Below the pieces are notes generated by a model that was not told the DNA's origin, did no database searches, and saw only the letters and a program-made list of their open reading frames with translations. The position numbers were made by a program, and so were the translations under genes. 64,000 nucleotides of DNA from Trachythela sp. YZ-2020 (lineage: Eukaryota > Cnidaria > Anthozoa > Malacalcyonacea > Clavulariidae): NCBI GenBank assembly GCA_016169945.1, contig JADLSH010000049.1, positions 103,295 through 167,294 of the forward strand, written 5' to 3'. Positions 45,201 through 55,655 of the stretch are shown here, one piece after another. Position 1 is the stretch's first letter. Each line of letters opens with the position of its first letter.

Positions 45201-46719
45201 CATCAAATTTGACCCAAACAGCTTATGATAGTCTACAACAGACAAACGATTCTAGACCGTTGGTTGAAAACTTAAGGGATAAAATTGAAAGTTTTGTTCA
45301 GCCACTAGAACAAGCTCAAGAGGCTATGCATGCTCTAAACCAAACTCTATGGAGTATTGCCGAAAATCTGACCAATACTTCTAACTCTCAGTTACAGAAA
45401 ATGTCCCACGTTCTTTCACAAGCTAAAACAGTTAAAGTCAATTTAGATACTAACAATAATGAAATCACCTCATTACAGAATGCAACACATACATCTTTGG
45501 AGTATGGTGATAAAACATTGAATACCTCAATGGACTTCTCTGCCAAAACAAATGATGTTTTTGATACATCTAAAGATATCCTCAACACAGTTCAACATTT
45601 AGCCCAGTTAATTGCAGAAAACAAGAATCTTACCAAGAAGTTAAATGATTCAATCTTCAGCCCAAGTTTAGAGTATGAAACAACCATTAACAATGCTTCA
45701 ATTTCACTGAAAGACTCAAAATTCCAGACCAGTAAAGCCACAGAAATTTGGAACAGCACTGAAGTCTTACTGAATGAAGTAAACACCATACGCCAAAAGG
45801 CGATACAAGCAAATGATTCAGCAACAACTACTTTAGAAAATGCTCGTGATACTCGTGAGACTTTAGCAGATTTTCAAAATAGATCTTCAAATGCCGCAAA
45901 GATGGCAAATGAATCTCAACAACAGATAAGCAGTATAAGAGCAGAAAGTGAACGTTCTATTAAGAAAATAACAAATGTCAGTGAGTCTGTGCAAGATGGA
46001 TTGAATTACACGGATGAAGCAATGGAATTGGCTGATGAAGCGAAGAGTTTGGCCCAAACTGAAAATCAGGTATTGATGTTGATAAAAATATCCCAACCAA
46101 AATAAAACCCTACCCTCAAACTACAGTGCGCCAACCGTATTGGCAACCCATGGCCTTTTATCTCTTATGTTAATCATCTTTCAAACAATATCTCATCATT
46201 GTGTTTCTTTAGGGTATTACGTCAGTCTACAACAGAAGTAAAACACTTGACGACCATCACAGAAATACAGTCTGTTCACGGGACCTCATGACAACATACA
46301 ATCAAAACATTACCGCACGTTCGACGACGTTGACCCCCTTGCTTGCTACGTGCCCGCGTGTAGAGGCAAGATATGCAAGGAACAGAGCGAGAGAGAGTTT
46401 AAACCAAAGTCAGGAAACACAAGATGATTCAAATGAGAACTACCAAGATGTGAAAAATGTGTATGAAAGAGTTTTGGAAAGCGAATTCAAGGTTAAAAAC
46501 ATTGAGAATACTGTTGAAGCTAAAACACATGAAATGAGGGTGAATTCTCACAGCGAGTTATTCAAAAAACTGAGAGCTGAGATAATAAAACTGAGGCGAG
46601 CTAAAGAAAGGAGAGCAAAACTTATCAACCAAATGAAAGAAAGAGTAAGAACAATGAAATTAGAGATACAAGATTTGGAAAGCTTACGTGATTCCATTCA
46701 ACCTTGTACTAAGACATAA
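36243..46719 (+). CDS. Laminin chain with hybrid beta/gamma domain architecture
   Basis: A secreted basement-membrane protein of 1,810 residues. Twelve exons in perfect phase: 36243-37251, 37572-37739, 38304-38468, 38802-39011, 39182-39859, 40741-40884, 41348-41645, 42980-43656, 43918-44151, 44305-44454, 44877-46069 and 46213-46719. A signal peptide (MHWLLVYGLVIQFACN) is followed by an LN domain (about 60-285) ending YFYAISDVQVYGRCQCNGHA. Next come laminin EGF repeats (about 285-530), then a beta-type LF domain (about 534-735; FYPKYDYFLYEAEYQPGNYT, CPGTNYSLHV, KVDSLLLVPE). More EGF repeats lead into an L4 (type A) domain inserted in an EGF repeat (PCFCFNRSKNCSAASGF to ESCECPGHYKELSC, about 955-1105). 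EGF repeats then lead to a coiled coil of about 560 residues. The coil starts CAECYGLMKVHVHRLRDLI and ends DSIQPCTKT; both resemble gamma chains. There are many N-glycosylation sites and no LG domains. LF and L4 in one chain is unusual. Confidence 0.94.
37795..38295. repeat. CCATA pentanucleotide microsatellite, about 500 bp
   Basis: A degenerate (CCATA)n array with CTTACCATA and CACA variants. It fills almost all of laminin intron 2 and stops about 9 bp before the exon 3 acceptor at 38303. Translations in both strands look open because the unit lacks stops; it is not coding. Confidence 0.93.
38505..38740. repeat. Dispersed repeat family C copy
   Basis: It contains GAACTATCAGGAAAATATCA, CAGAACCATTGCCAGTATAG and CTATTCTAGCTAGTTCGTC, in the same order as the copy at 40990-41290. 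In laminin intron 3. Confidence 0.6.
40275..40735. repeat. 58-bp tandem repeat, eight nearly identical copies
   Basis: The unit starts TTTGCTAAATATATAAACAT and includes GCCTAACAAGACCTAATTAT. Copies recur at exact 58-bp steps from 40275, and only one shows a substitution (GTACC for GTGCC near 40414). The last copy runs into the acceptor of laminin exon 6 at 40740. The near identity implies recent expansion. Confidence 0.95.
40990..41290. repeat. Dispersed repeat family C copy
   Basis: It shares GACGAACTATCAGGAAAATA, AACCATTGCCAGTATAGAG and CTATTCTAGCTCGTTCGTC with the 38505 copy. In laminin intron 6. Confidence 0.6.
41685..42140. repeat. Inverted-repeat sequence in laminin intron 7
   Basis: TCTATGAGGTGATAGTT near 41689 pairs with AACTATCATCTCATAGA near 41728 around a GGGCGAAGCCC loop. 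Smaller hairpins include TTGCCCACGGGCAA near 42068. It has the look of decayed MITEs; no gene is present. Confidence 0.5.
42519..42642. mobile_element. Large palindrome (foldback MITE)
   Basis: The arms 42519-42572 and 42590-42642 are near-perfect inverted repeats (TACGGGAGAATATTAAACCG against CGGTTTAATATTCTCCCGTA). The outer arms include ACTTACTAACC and GGTTAGTAAGT. In laminin intron 7. Confidence 0.75.
44495..44575. repeat. 23-bp tandem repeat, about 3.5 copies
   Basis: The unit contains CTTGGTATGCCGGGTATACT followed by GCA. Successive copies are identical. In laminin intron 10, directly before a SINE-like tail (44580-44690). Confidence 0.9.
44580..44690 (+). mobile_element. SINE-like tail
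   Basis: CACTGCTCCTGG, then a TCGTTCGAGATTTCCATCC block and AAAAACCTTTAACA, matching parts of the 8580 and 56848 copies. No polymerase III boxes remain here. Confidence 0.45.
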
Positions 46720-47205
46720 GTGTACATTAAGGAACTTTAAATATGACTTTTGTACGAAATCACTGAGATGGACATGTATATAATACTTTATCGCGAAACC
46801 CAACATTTCTATTTACATGTTAATATTTTGTAAGATCAAGCTGACTAGTGTCTGACACCGTCTTTTTTTAAAACAATGGTCAGTGCATGTTTCTTCTACA
46901 CATAAATTCTTCTTTTAATGATTTATGAAAATATAAATGCTTTCGAAAATCATGTTGTACATTATATGAACTCAATGCTTGTTCTATATTTAATATCACC
47001 AAACGACACATTGTTCTTGTTATAATGTTATATACCATGCTTACTGCTTAGGGCATAATACAATCAATTGTTCCAACTTAATCACAACTTAGTTTTAAAT
47101 CATGATTGTCTATCAAGATTTAACTGCACATTATTATAATAGTCATGTTCAGTAGCATCAAATGTATTTGCATTTTACCACAACTTATGTATTTATGCAA
47201 ATTCG
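46720..47205. other. Laminin 3' untranslated and flanking region
   Basis: AT-rich DNA after the laminin stop codon. It probably holds the 3' UTR; no single polyadenylation signal stands out. The 17-bp satellite starts at about 47206. Confidence 0.5.
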
Positions 47206-50200
47206 CATTGCATTTGCGTTCGCATTGCATTTGCGTTCGCGTTGCATTTGCGTTCGCGTTGCATTTGCATTTGCTTTCGCGTTGCATTTGCGTTCGCATT
47301 GCATTTGCGTTCGCATTGCATTTGCGTTCGCATTGCATTTGCGTTCGCATTGCATTTGCGTTCGCATTGCATTTGCGTTCGCATTGCATTTGCGTTCGCG
47401 TTGCATTTGCGTTCGCGTTGCATTTGCGTTCGCGTTGCATTTGCGTTCGCGTTGCATTTGCGTTCGCGTTGCATTTGCGTTCGCATTGCATTTGCGTTCG
47501 CGTTGCATTTGCGTTCGCGTTGCATTTGCGTTCGCGTTGCATTTGCGTTCGCATTGCATTTGCTTTCGCATTGCATTTGCGTTCGCGTTGCATTTGCGTT
47601 CGCGTTGCATTTGCGTTCGCGTTGCATTTGCGTTCGCATTGCATTTGCGTTCGCGTTGCATTTGCGTTCGCATTGCATTTGCGTTCGCATTGCATTTGCG
47701 TTCGCATTGCATTTGCGTTCGCGTTGCATTTGCGTTCGCATTGCATTTGCGTTCGCATTGCATTTGCGTTCGCGTTGCATTTGCGTTCGCATTGCATTTG
47801 CGTTCGCGTTGCATTTGCGTTCGCATTGCATTTGCGTTCGCGTTGCATTTGCGTTCGCATTGCATTTGCGTTCGCATTGCATTTGCATTTGCGTTCGCAT
47901 TGCATTTGCGTTCGCATTGCATTTGCGTTCGCATTGCATTTGCGTTCGCGTTGCATTTGCGTTCGCATTGCATTTGCGTTGCATTGCATTTGCGTTCGCG
48001 TTGCATTTGCATTTGCGTTGCATTGCATTTGCGTTCGCATTGCATTTGCATTTGCGTTCGCATTGCATTTGCGTTCGCATTGCATTTGCGTTCGCATTGC
48101 ATTTGCGTTCGCGTTGCATTTGCGTTGCATTGCATTTGCGTTCGCATTGCATTTGCATTTGCGTTGCATTGCATTTGCGTTCGCGTTGCATTTGCGTTCG
48201 CATTGCATTTGCGTTCGCATTGCATTTGCGTTCGCATTGCATTTGCGTTCGCATTGCATTTGCGTTCGCATTGCATTTGCGTTCGCATTGCATTTGCGTT
48301 CGCATTGCATTTGCGTTCGCGTTGCATTTGCGTTCGCATTGCATTTGCGTTCGCATTGCATTTGCGTTCGCATTGCATTTGCTTTCGCATTGCATTTGCG
48401 TTCGTTCGCATTGCCTTTGCGTTCGCGTTGCATTTGCGTTCGCGTTGCATTTGCGTTCGCGTTGCATTTGCGTTCGCATTGCATTTGCGTTCGCATTGCA
48501 TTTGCGTTCGCATTGCATTTGCGTTCGCATTGCATTTGCGTTCGCATTGCATTTGCGTTCGCGTTGCATTTGCGTTCGCATTGCATTTGCGTTCGCGTTG
48601 CATTTGCGTTCGCGTTGCATTTGCGTTCGCATTGCATTTGCGTTCGCATTGCATTTGCGTTCGCATTGCATTTGCGTTCGCATTGCATTTGCGTTCGCAT
48701 TGCATTTGCGTTGCATTGCATTTGCGTTCGCGTTGCATTTGCGTTCGCATTGCATTTGCGTTCGCGTTGCATTTGCGTTCGCATTGCATTTGCGTTCGCA
48801 TTGCATTTGCGTTCGCATTGCATTTGCGTTCGCATTGCATTTGCGTTCGCATTGCATTTGCGTTCGCATTGCATTTGCGTTCGCATTGCATTTGCGTTCG
48901 CATTGCATTTGCGTTCGCGTTGCATTTGCATTTGCGTTGCATTGCATTTGCGTTCGCATTGCATTTGCGTTCGCGTTGCATTTGCATTTGCGTTCGCGTT
49001 GCATTTGCGTTCGCATTGCATTTGCGTTCGCGTTGCATTTGCGTTCGCATTGCATTTGCGTTGCATTTGCATTTGCGTTCGCGTTGCATTTGCGTTCGCA
49101 TTGCATTTGCGTTCGCATTGCATTTGCGTTCGCATTGCATTTGCGTTCGCATTGCATTTGCGTTCGCATTGCATTTGCGTTCGCATTGCATTTGCGTTCG
49201 CATTGCATTTGCGTTCATTGCATTTGCTTTCGCGTTGCATTTGCGTTCGCATTGCATTTGCGTTCGCATTGCATTTGCGTTCGCATTGCATTTGCGTTCG
49301 CATTGCATTTGCGTTCGCATTGCATTTGCGTTCGCATTGCATTTGCGTTCGCGTTGCATTTGCGTTCGCGTTGCATTTGCATTTGCGTTCGCGTTGCATT
49401 TGCGTTCGCATTGCATTTGCGTTCGCATTGCATTTGCGTTCGCATTGCATTTGCGTTCGCATTGCATTTGCGTTCGCGTTGCATTTGCGTTCGCATTGCA
49501 TTTGCGTTCGCGTTGCATTTGCGTTCGCGTTGCATTTGCGTTCGCATTGCATTTGCGTTCGCATTGCATTTGCGTTGCATTTGCATTTGCGTTCGCATTG
49601 CATTTGCGTTGCATTTGCATTTGCGTTCGCATTGCATTTGCGTTCGCATTGCATTTGCGTTCGCATTGCATTTGCGTTCGCATTGCATTTGCGTTCGCGT
49701 TGCATTTGCGTTCGCATTGCATTTGCGTTCGCATTGCATTTGCGTTCGCGTTGCATTTGCGTTCGCATTGCATTTGCGTTCGCATTGCATTTGCGTTCGC
49801 GTTGCATTTGCGTTCGCATTGCATTTGCGTTCGCATTGCATTTGCGTTCGCATTGCATTTGCATTTGCGTTGCATTTGCGTTCGCATTGCATTTGCGTTC
49901 GCGTTGCATTTGCGTTCGCGTTGCATTTGCGTTCGCATTGCATTTGCGTTCGCATTGCATTTGCATTTGCGTTGCATTTGCATTTGCGTTCGCATTGCAT
50001 TTGCGTTGCATTTGCATTTGCGTTCGCATTGCATTTGCGTTGCATTTGCATTTGCGTTCGCATTGCATTTGCGTTCGCATTGCATTTGCGTTCGCATTGC
50101 ATTTGCGTTCGCATTGCATTTGCGTTGGCATTGCATTTGCGTTCGCATTGCATTTGCGTTCGCATTGCATTTGCATTTGCGTTGCATTTGCATTTGCGTT

Positions 50201-53200
50201 CGCATTGCATTTGCGTTGGCTTTGCATTTGCGTTCGCTTTGCATTTGCGTTCGCATTGCATTTGCGTTCGCATTGCATTTGCGTTGCATTGCATTTGCGT
50301 TCGCATTGCATTTGCGTTCGCATTGCATTTGCGTTCGCATTGCATTTGCGTTCGCGTTGCATTTGCGTTCGCATTGCATTTGCGTTCGCATTGCATTTGC
50401 GTTCGCATTGCATTTGCGTTCGCATTTGCATTTGCGTTCGCATTGCATTTGCGTTGCATTTGCATTTGCGTTCGCATTGCATTTGCGTTGCATTTGCATT
50501 TGCGTTCGCATTGCATTTGCGTTGCATTTGCATTTGCGTTCGCATTGCATTTGCGTTGCATTTGCATTTGCGTTCGCATTGCATTTGCGTTGCATTTGCA
50601 TTTGCGTTCGCATTGCATTTGCGTTCGCATTGCATTTGCGTTCGCATTGCATTTGCGTTCGCATTGCATTTGCGTTCGCATTGCATTTGCGTTCGCATTG
50701 CATTTGCGTTCGCATTGCATTTGCGTTCGCATTGCATTTGCGTTCGCATTGCATTTGCGTTCGCATTGCATTTGCGTTCGCATTGCATTTGCGTTGCATT
50801 TGCATTTGCGTTCGCATTGCATTTGCGTTGCATTTGCATTTGCGTTCGCATTGCATTTGCGTTGCATTTGCATTTGCGTTCGCATTGCATTTGCGTTGCA
50901 TTTGCATTTGCGTTCGCATTGCATTTGCGTTGCATTTGCATTTGCGTTCGCATTGCATTTGCGTTGCATTTGCATTTGCGTTCGCATTGCATTTGCGTTC
51001 GCATTGCATTTGCGTTCGCATTGCATTTGCATTTGCGTTGCATTTGCGTTCGCATTGCATTTGCGTTGCATTTGCATTTGCGTTCGCATTGCATTTGCGT
51101 AATTAACATTGCGTTGCATTTGCATTTGCGTTCGCATTGCATTTGCGTTCGCATTGCATTTGCGTTCGCATTGCATTTGCGTTGCATTTGCATTTGCGTT
51201 CGCATTGCATTTGCGTTGCATTTGCATTTGCGTTCGCATTGCATTTGCGTTGCATTTGCATTTGCGTTCGCATTGCATTTGCGTTGCATTTGCATTTGCG
51301 TTCGCATTGCATTTGCGTTCGATTTGCATTTGCGTTCGCATTGCATTTGCGTTGCATTTGCATTTGCGTTCGCATTGCATTTGCGTTGCATTTGCATTTG
51401 CGTTCGCATTGCATTTGCGTTCGCATTGCATTTGCGTTCGCATTGCATTTGCGTTCGCATTGCATTTGCGTTCGCATTGCATTTGCGTTGCATTGCATTT
51501 GCGTTCGCATTGCATTTGCGTTGCATTTGCATTTGCGTTCGCATTGCATTTGCGTTGCATTTGCATTTGCGTTCGCATTGCATTTATGCGTTGCATTTGC
51601 ATTTGCGTTCGCATTGCATTTGCGTTGCATTTGCATTTGCGTTCGCATTGCATTTGCGTTGCATTTGCATTTGCGTTCGCATTGCATTTGCGTTCGCATT
51701 GCATTTGCGTTCGCATTGCATTTGCGTTCGCATTGCATTTGCGTTCGCATTGCATTTGCGTTGCATTTGCATTTGCGTTCGCATTGCATTTGCGTTGCAT
51801 TTGCATTTGCGTTCGCATTGCATTTGCGTTGCATTTGCATTTGCGTTCGCATTGCATTTGCGTTGCATTTGCATTTGCGTTCGCATTGCATTTGCGTTCG
51901 CATTGCATTTGCGTTCGCATTGCATTTGCGTTGCATTTGCATTTGCGTTCGCATTGCATTTGCGTTGCATTTGCATTTGCGTTCGCATTGCATTTGCGTT
52001 GCATTTGCATTTGCGTTCGCATTGCATTTGCGTTGCATTTGCATTTGCGTTCGCATTGCATTTGCGTTGCATTTGCATTTGCGTTCGCATTGCATTTGGC
52101 ATTTGCGTTGCATTGCATTTGCGTTGCATTTGCGTTCGCATTGCATTTGCGTTCGCATTGCATTTGCGTTCGCATTGCATTTGCGTTCGCATTGCATTTG
52201 CGTTCGCATTGCATTTGCGTTGCATTTGCATTTGCGTTCGCATTGCATTTGCGTTCGCATTGCATTTGCGTTCGCATTGCATTTGCGTTCGCATTATTTG
52301 TTCGGCCGCATTGCATTTGGCGTTCGCATTGCATTTGCGTTCGCATTGCATTTGCGTTCGCTTTGCATTTGCGTTCGCATTGCATTTGCGTTGCATTGCA
52401 TTTGCGTTCGCATTGCATTTGCGTTGCATTTGCATTTGCGTTCGCATTGCATTTGCATTTGCGTTGCATTTGCATTTGCGTTCGCATTGCATTTGCGTTG
52501 CATTTGCATTTGCGTTCGCATTGCATTTGCGTTCGCGTTGCATTTGCGTTCGCATTGCATTTGCGTTCGCATTGCATTTGCATTTGCGTTGCATTTGCAT
52601 TTGCGTTCGCATTGCATTTGCGTTGCATTTGCGTTCGCGTTGCATTTGCGTTGCATTTGCATTTGCGTTGCATTTGCATTTGCGTTCGCGTTGCATTTGC
52701 GTTCGCGTTGCATTTGCGTTCGCATTGCATTTGCGTTGCATTTGCATTTGCGTTCGCGTTGCATTTGCGTTCGCGTTGCATTTGCGTTCGCATTGCATTT
52801 GCGTTCGCATTGCATTTGCGTTCGCATTGCATTTGCGTTGCATTTTTGCGTTCGCATTGCATTTGCGTTGCATGCATTTGCATCGGCGTTCGCATTGCAT
52901 TTGCGTTCGCATTGCATCATTTGCGTTCGCATTGCATTTGCGTTCGCATTGCATTTGCGTTGCATTTGCATTTGCGTTCGCATTGCATTTGCGTTCGAAA
53001 CATTATGTTGCATTTGCATTTGCGTTCGCATTGCATTTGCGTTGTCGCATTATGTCGATTTATGTTCGCATTGCATTTTGCATTTGCGTTGCATTAATGG
53101 TAATTTGCGTTCGCATTGCATTTCTGCGTTAAGTATTTGTATTTATGTGGCATTGCATTTGCGTTCGCATTGCATCGATTTGCGTTCGCATTGCATTTGC

Positions 53201-54680
53201 GTGTCACTGCATTTCCATTTGCGTTGTATTTATGTTCGCATTGCATTTGCATTTGTGCTAACGTACTTGCGTTCGCATTGCATTTGCGTTGCATTTGCAT
53301 TTGCGTTCGCATTGCATTTATGTTGCATTTGCATTTGCGTTCGCATTGCATTATGCATTTGCGTTGCATTTGCATTTGCGTTCGCATTGCATTTGCGTTG
53401 CATTTGCATTTGCGTTCGCATTGCATTTGCGTTGCATTTGCATTTGCGTTCGCATTCGCATTTGCGTTGCATTTGCATTTGGCGTTCGCATTGCATTTGC
53501 GTTGCATTTTATTTGCGTTCGCATTGCATTTGCGTTCGCATTGCATTTTATCGCGTCTCGCATTGCATTTGCGTTCGCGTTCTATTTGCATTTGCGTTCG
53601 CATTGCATTTGCGTTCGCATTGCATTTGCGTTCGCGCATTTGCGTTCGTGCTGCATTTGGCGTTCGCGTTAGCCTTGCGTTCGCATTGCATTTGCGTTCG
53701 CATTGCATTTGCGTTCGCATTGCATTTGCGTTGCATTGCATTTGCGTTCGCACGTATTTGCATTTGCGTTGCATTTGCGTTCGCATTGCATTTGTGCAGA
53801 TTGCATTTGCGTTCGCATTGCATTTGCGTTTTCGCATTGCATTTGCGTTCGCATTGCATTTGCGTTCGCATTGCATTTGCGTTCGGTATTGCATTTGCGT
53901 TCGTGCATTGCATTTGCGGCGATTGCATTTGTTCGCATTGCATTTGCGTTGCATTTGCATTTGCGTTCGCATTGCATTTGCGTTGCATTTGCATTTGCGT
54001 CTGCATTGCATTTGGCGTTGCATTTGTACTATGTTCGCATTACCGTTGCATTTGCATTTGCGTTCATCAGCATTTGCGTTGCATTTGATTTGCGTTCGCA
54101 TTGCATTTGGTGTTCGCACGATTTGCGGCTTGCATCATTTGAGGTTCTGCATTAATAAAATGCATTGCATTTTGCATTTGCGTTGTACTGCGTTCTTCGC
54201 GTTGCATTTGCGTTCGCATTGCATTTGCGTTCGGCATTGCATTTGCGTTCGCATTTACTTGCATTTGCGTTGCATTGCGTTCGCGTTGCATTTGCGTTCG
54301 CATTGCATTTATACGCTTCGTATCGCATTTGCTTTGCATTTGCGTTGCATTGCATTTGCATTTGCGTTGCATTTGCATTTGCGTTCGCATTGCATTTAGT
54401 GTTGCATTGTATTTATGTTCGCATTGCATTTGCGTTCGTATCAGACGCGTGTTTCGCATTTACATTTGCGTTCGTACTGCATTTGTATTTGGTGTTTGCA
54501 TTTGTGCTCGCATTGTATTTGTATTTGTGTTACTGGACAGTTCGTATTACGTTATTTAATAGCGTTCGTGATTAACATTTATGCTCGCGTTGCATTTGCG
54601 TCTGGCAAGCACTCTATAAGTCGTAATGTATCGCAGGCTTACTTGCATTTGCGTTCGCATTGCATTTATGTTCGGGACGC
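47206..54680. repeat. 17-bp satellite array, about 7.5 kb (about 440 units)
   Basis: Unit A is TTGCGTTCGCATTGCAT, with a one-base variant TTGCGTTCGCGTTGCAT. Unit B is TTGCGTTGCATTTGCAT. From 47206 to about 49560 the array is almost all A and its variant. From about 49560 to 52700 long stretches alternate A-B, giving a 34-bp dimer. From about 53000 to 54680 units are riddled with small insertions, deletions and substitutions. Because 17 is not a multiple of 3 and no unit contains a stop in any frame, all six frames stay open for kilobases. These are not genes. Confidence 0.97.
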
Positions 54681-54689
54681 GTTCCAGAG

Positions 54690-55655
54690 AAAACGTGAGA
54701 ACACGCTCTTTACTCGCATCGGAAAATCCTAAAACGCAACAAAACCTGGGTCATTTACATATGCCCATTTAAGCTATTTCGCTTAGTAAATAATACATGG
54801 TTATTTTACATTCTTCCCCGGTTGTATGGTAATTTTTACCAGATCCTGAACTTGAGCAGACACACACAAAATGAGTTTCCACTTGGCCATCCCCGATGGC
54901 AAATTCATTTTCAGCTATCAGACTGGTTCAATTTCTATCCCTGTACAATCACAGCGTACCTTGTGGTTCATCAGTACATTACCTCATCATTTCGCCCATC
55001 TATGTCACCTTCTATAGTTGGACTGATATTTTATACTGATTCAGCAAGACTTCACAATCTGTTTCAGTCATTAGTTCTGATAATATTTCATCAACTTCAT
55101 GAAGTTTGGGTAAAACCACTAATATACAAACATTCCTAAACGTCATTCCGCGCAAGAGGACCTGGATCATGATCAAGATTGAAACAAACCAGTTGAGCAT
55201 CAGTTCGTCGTTCCGATGTTTATATATCTGACGGTCAGTATCGCCTTGAACATTTGTTCGTCGTGTCCTCCCCAAGCACCCCAGCGCGCTCGCTAATCTC
55301 AGCCACTGATTCTATAAATTAGCTGAACGCGATTTTTTTCTTTTTCCTTAAAAGCGCCTGGGTCATCAAGGCTGGTCTCAGTATCTGTAATTTGTCCGTT
55401 TGTTTAGTTTGTAATGTTTGTCTGTATATACAAGGTTATACGGTGATTAAGGTTAGGACTAGTGTAGGAGTTGGAATAGATCAATCAATTCTGGACAAAA
55501 ACATGGCGCTGTCAAAGTAAACAAATACAGTAATACTTTCAAGAATCAAATTTTATTGTCAATGTAAACACAACCAATTTACTAAGTAACTATTTGCAGT
55601 TAAAATAACTACTGATTTTCTTCCTTTTCTATTTTCTTTCTTCGTTTTGAAGGTT
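54690..55655. other. Intergenic region between satellite and UBR4 3' end
   Basis: I see no supported gene. On the minus strand, about 55020-55135 reads as a short open stretch (LPKLHEVDEILSELMTETDC) that could be an exon of something, but there is no partner exon or recognised domain. Confidence 0.35.

Noticed and set aside
47120..54732. Very long open frames (up to about 2,000 codons) on both strands
   Set aside because: All are translations of the 17-bp satellite, which lacks stops in every frame. They encode a 17-residue repeat, overlap each other on both strands, and have no promoter, intron or domain support.
54822..55275. Possible small gene between the satellite and UBR4
   Set aside because: Short open stretches on both strands, but no splice-consistent pair, no recognised domain and a probably error-prone stretch of sequence.
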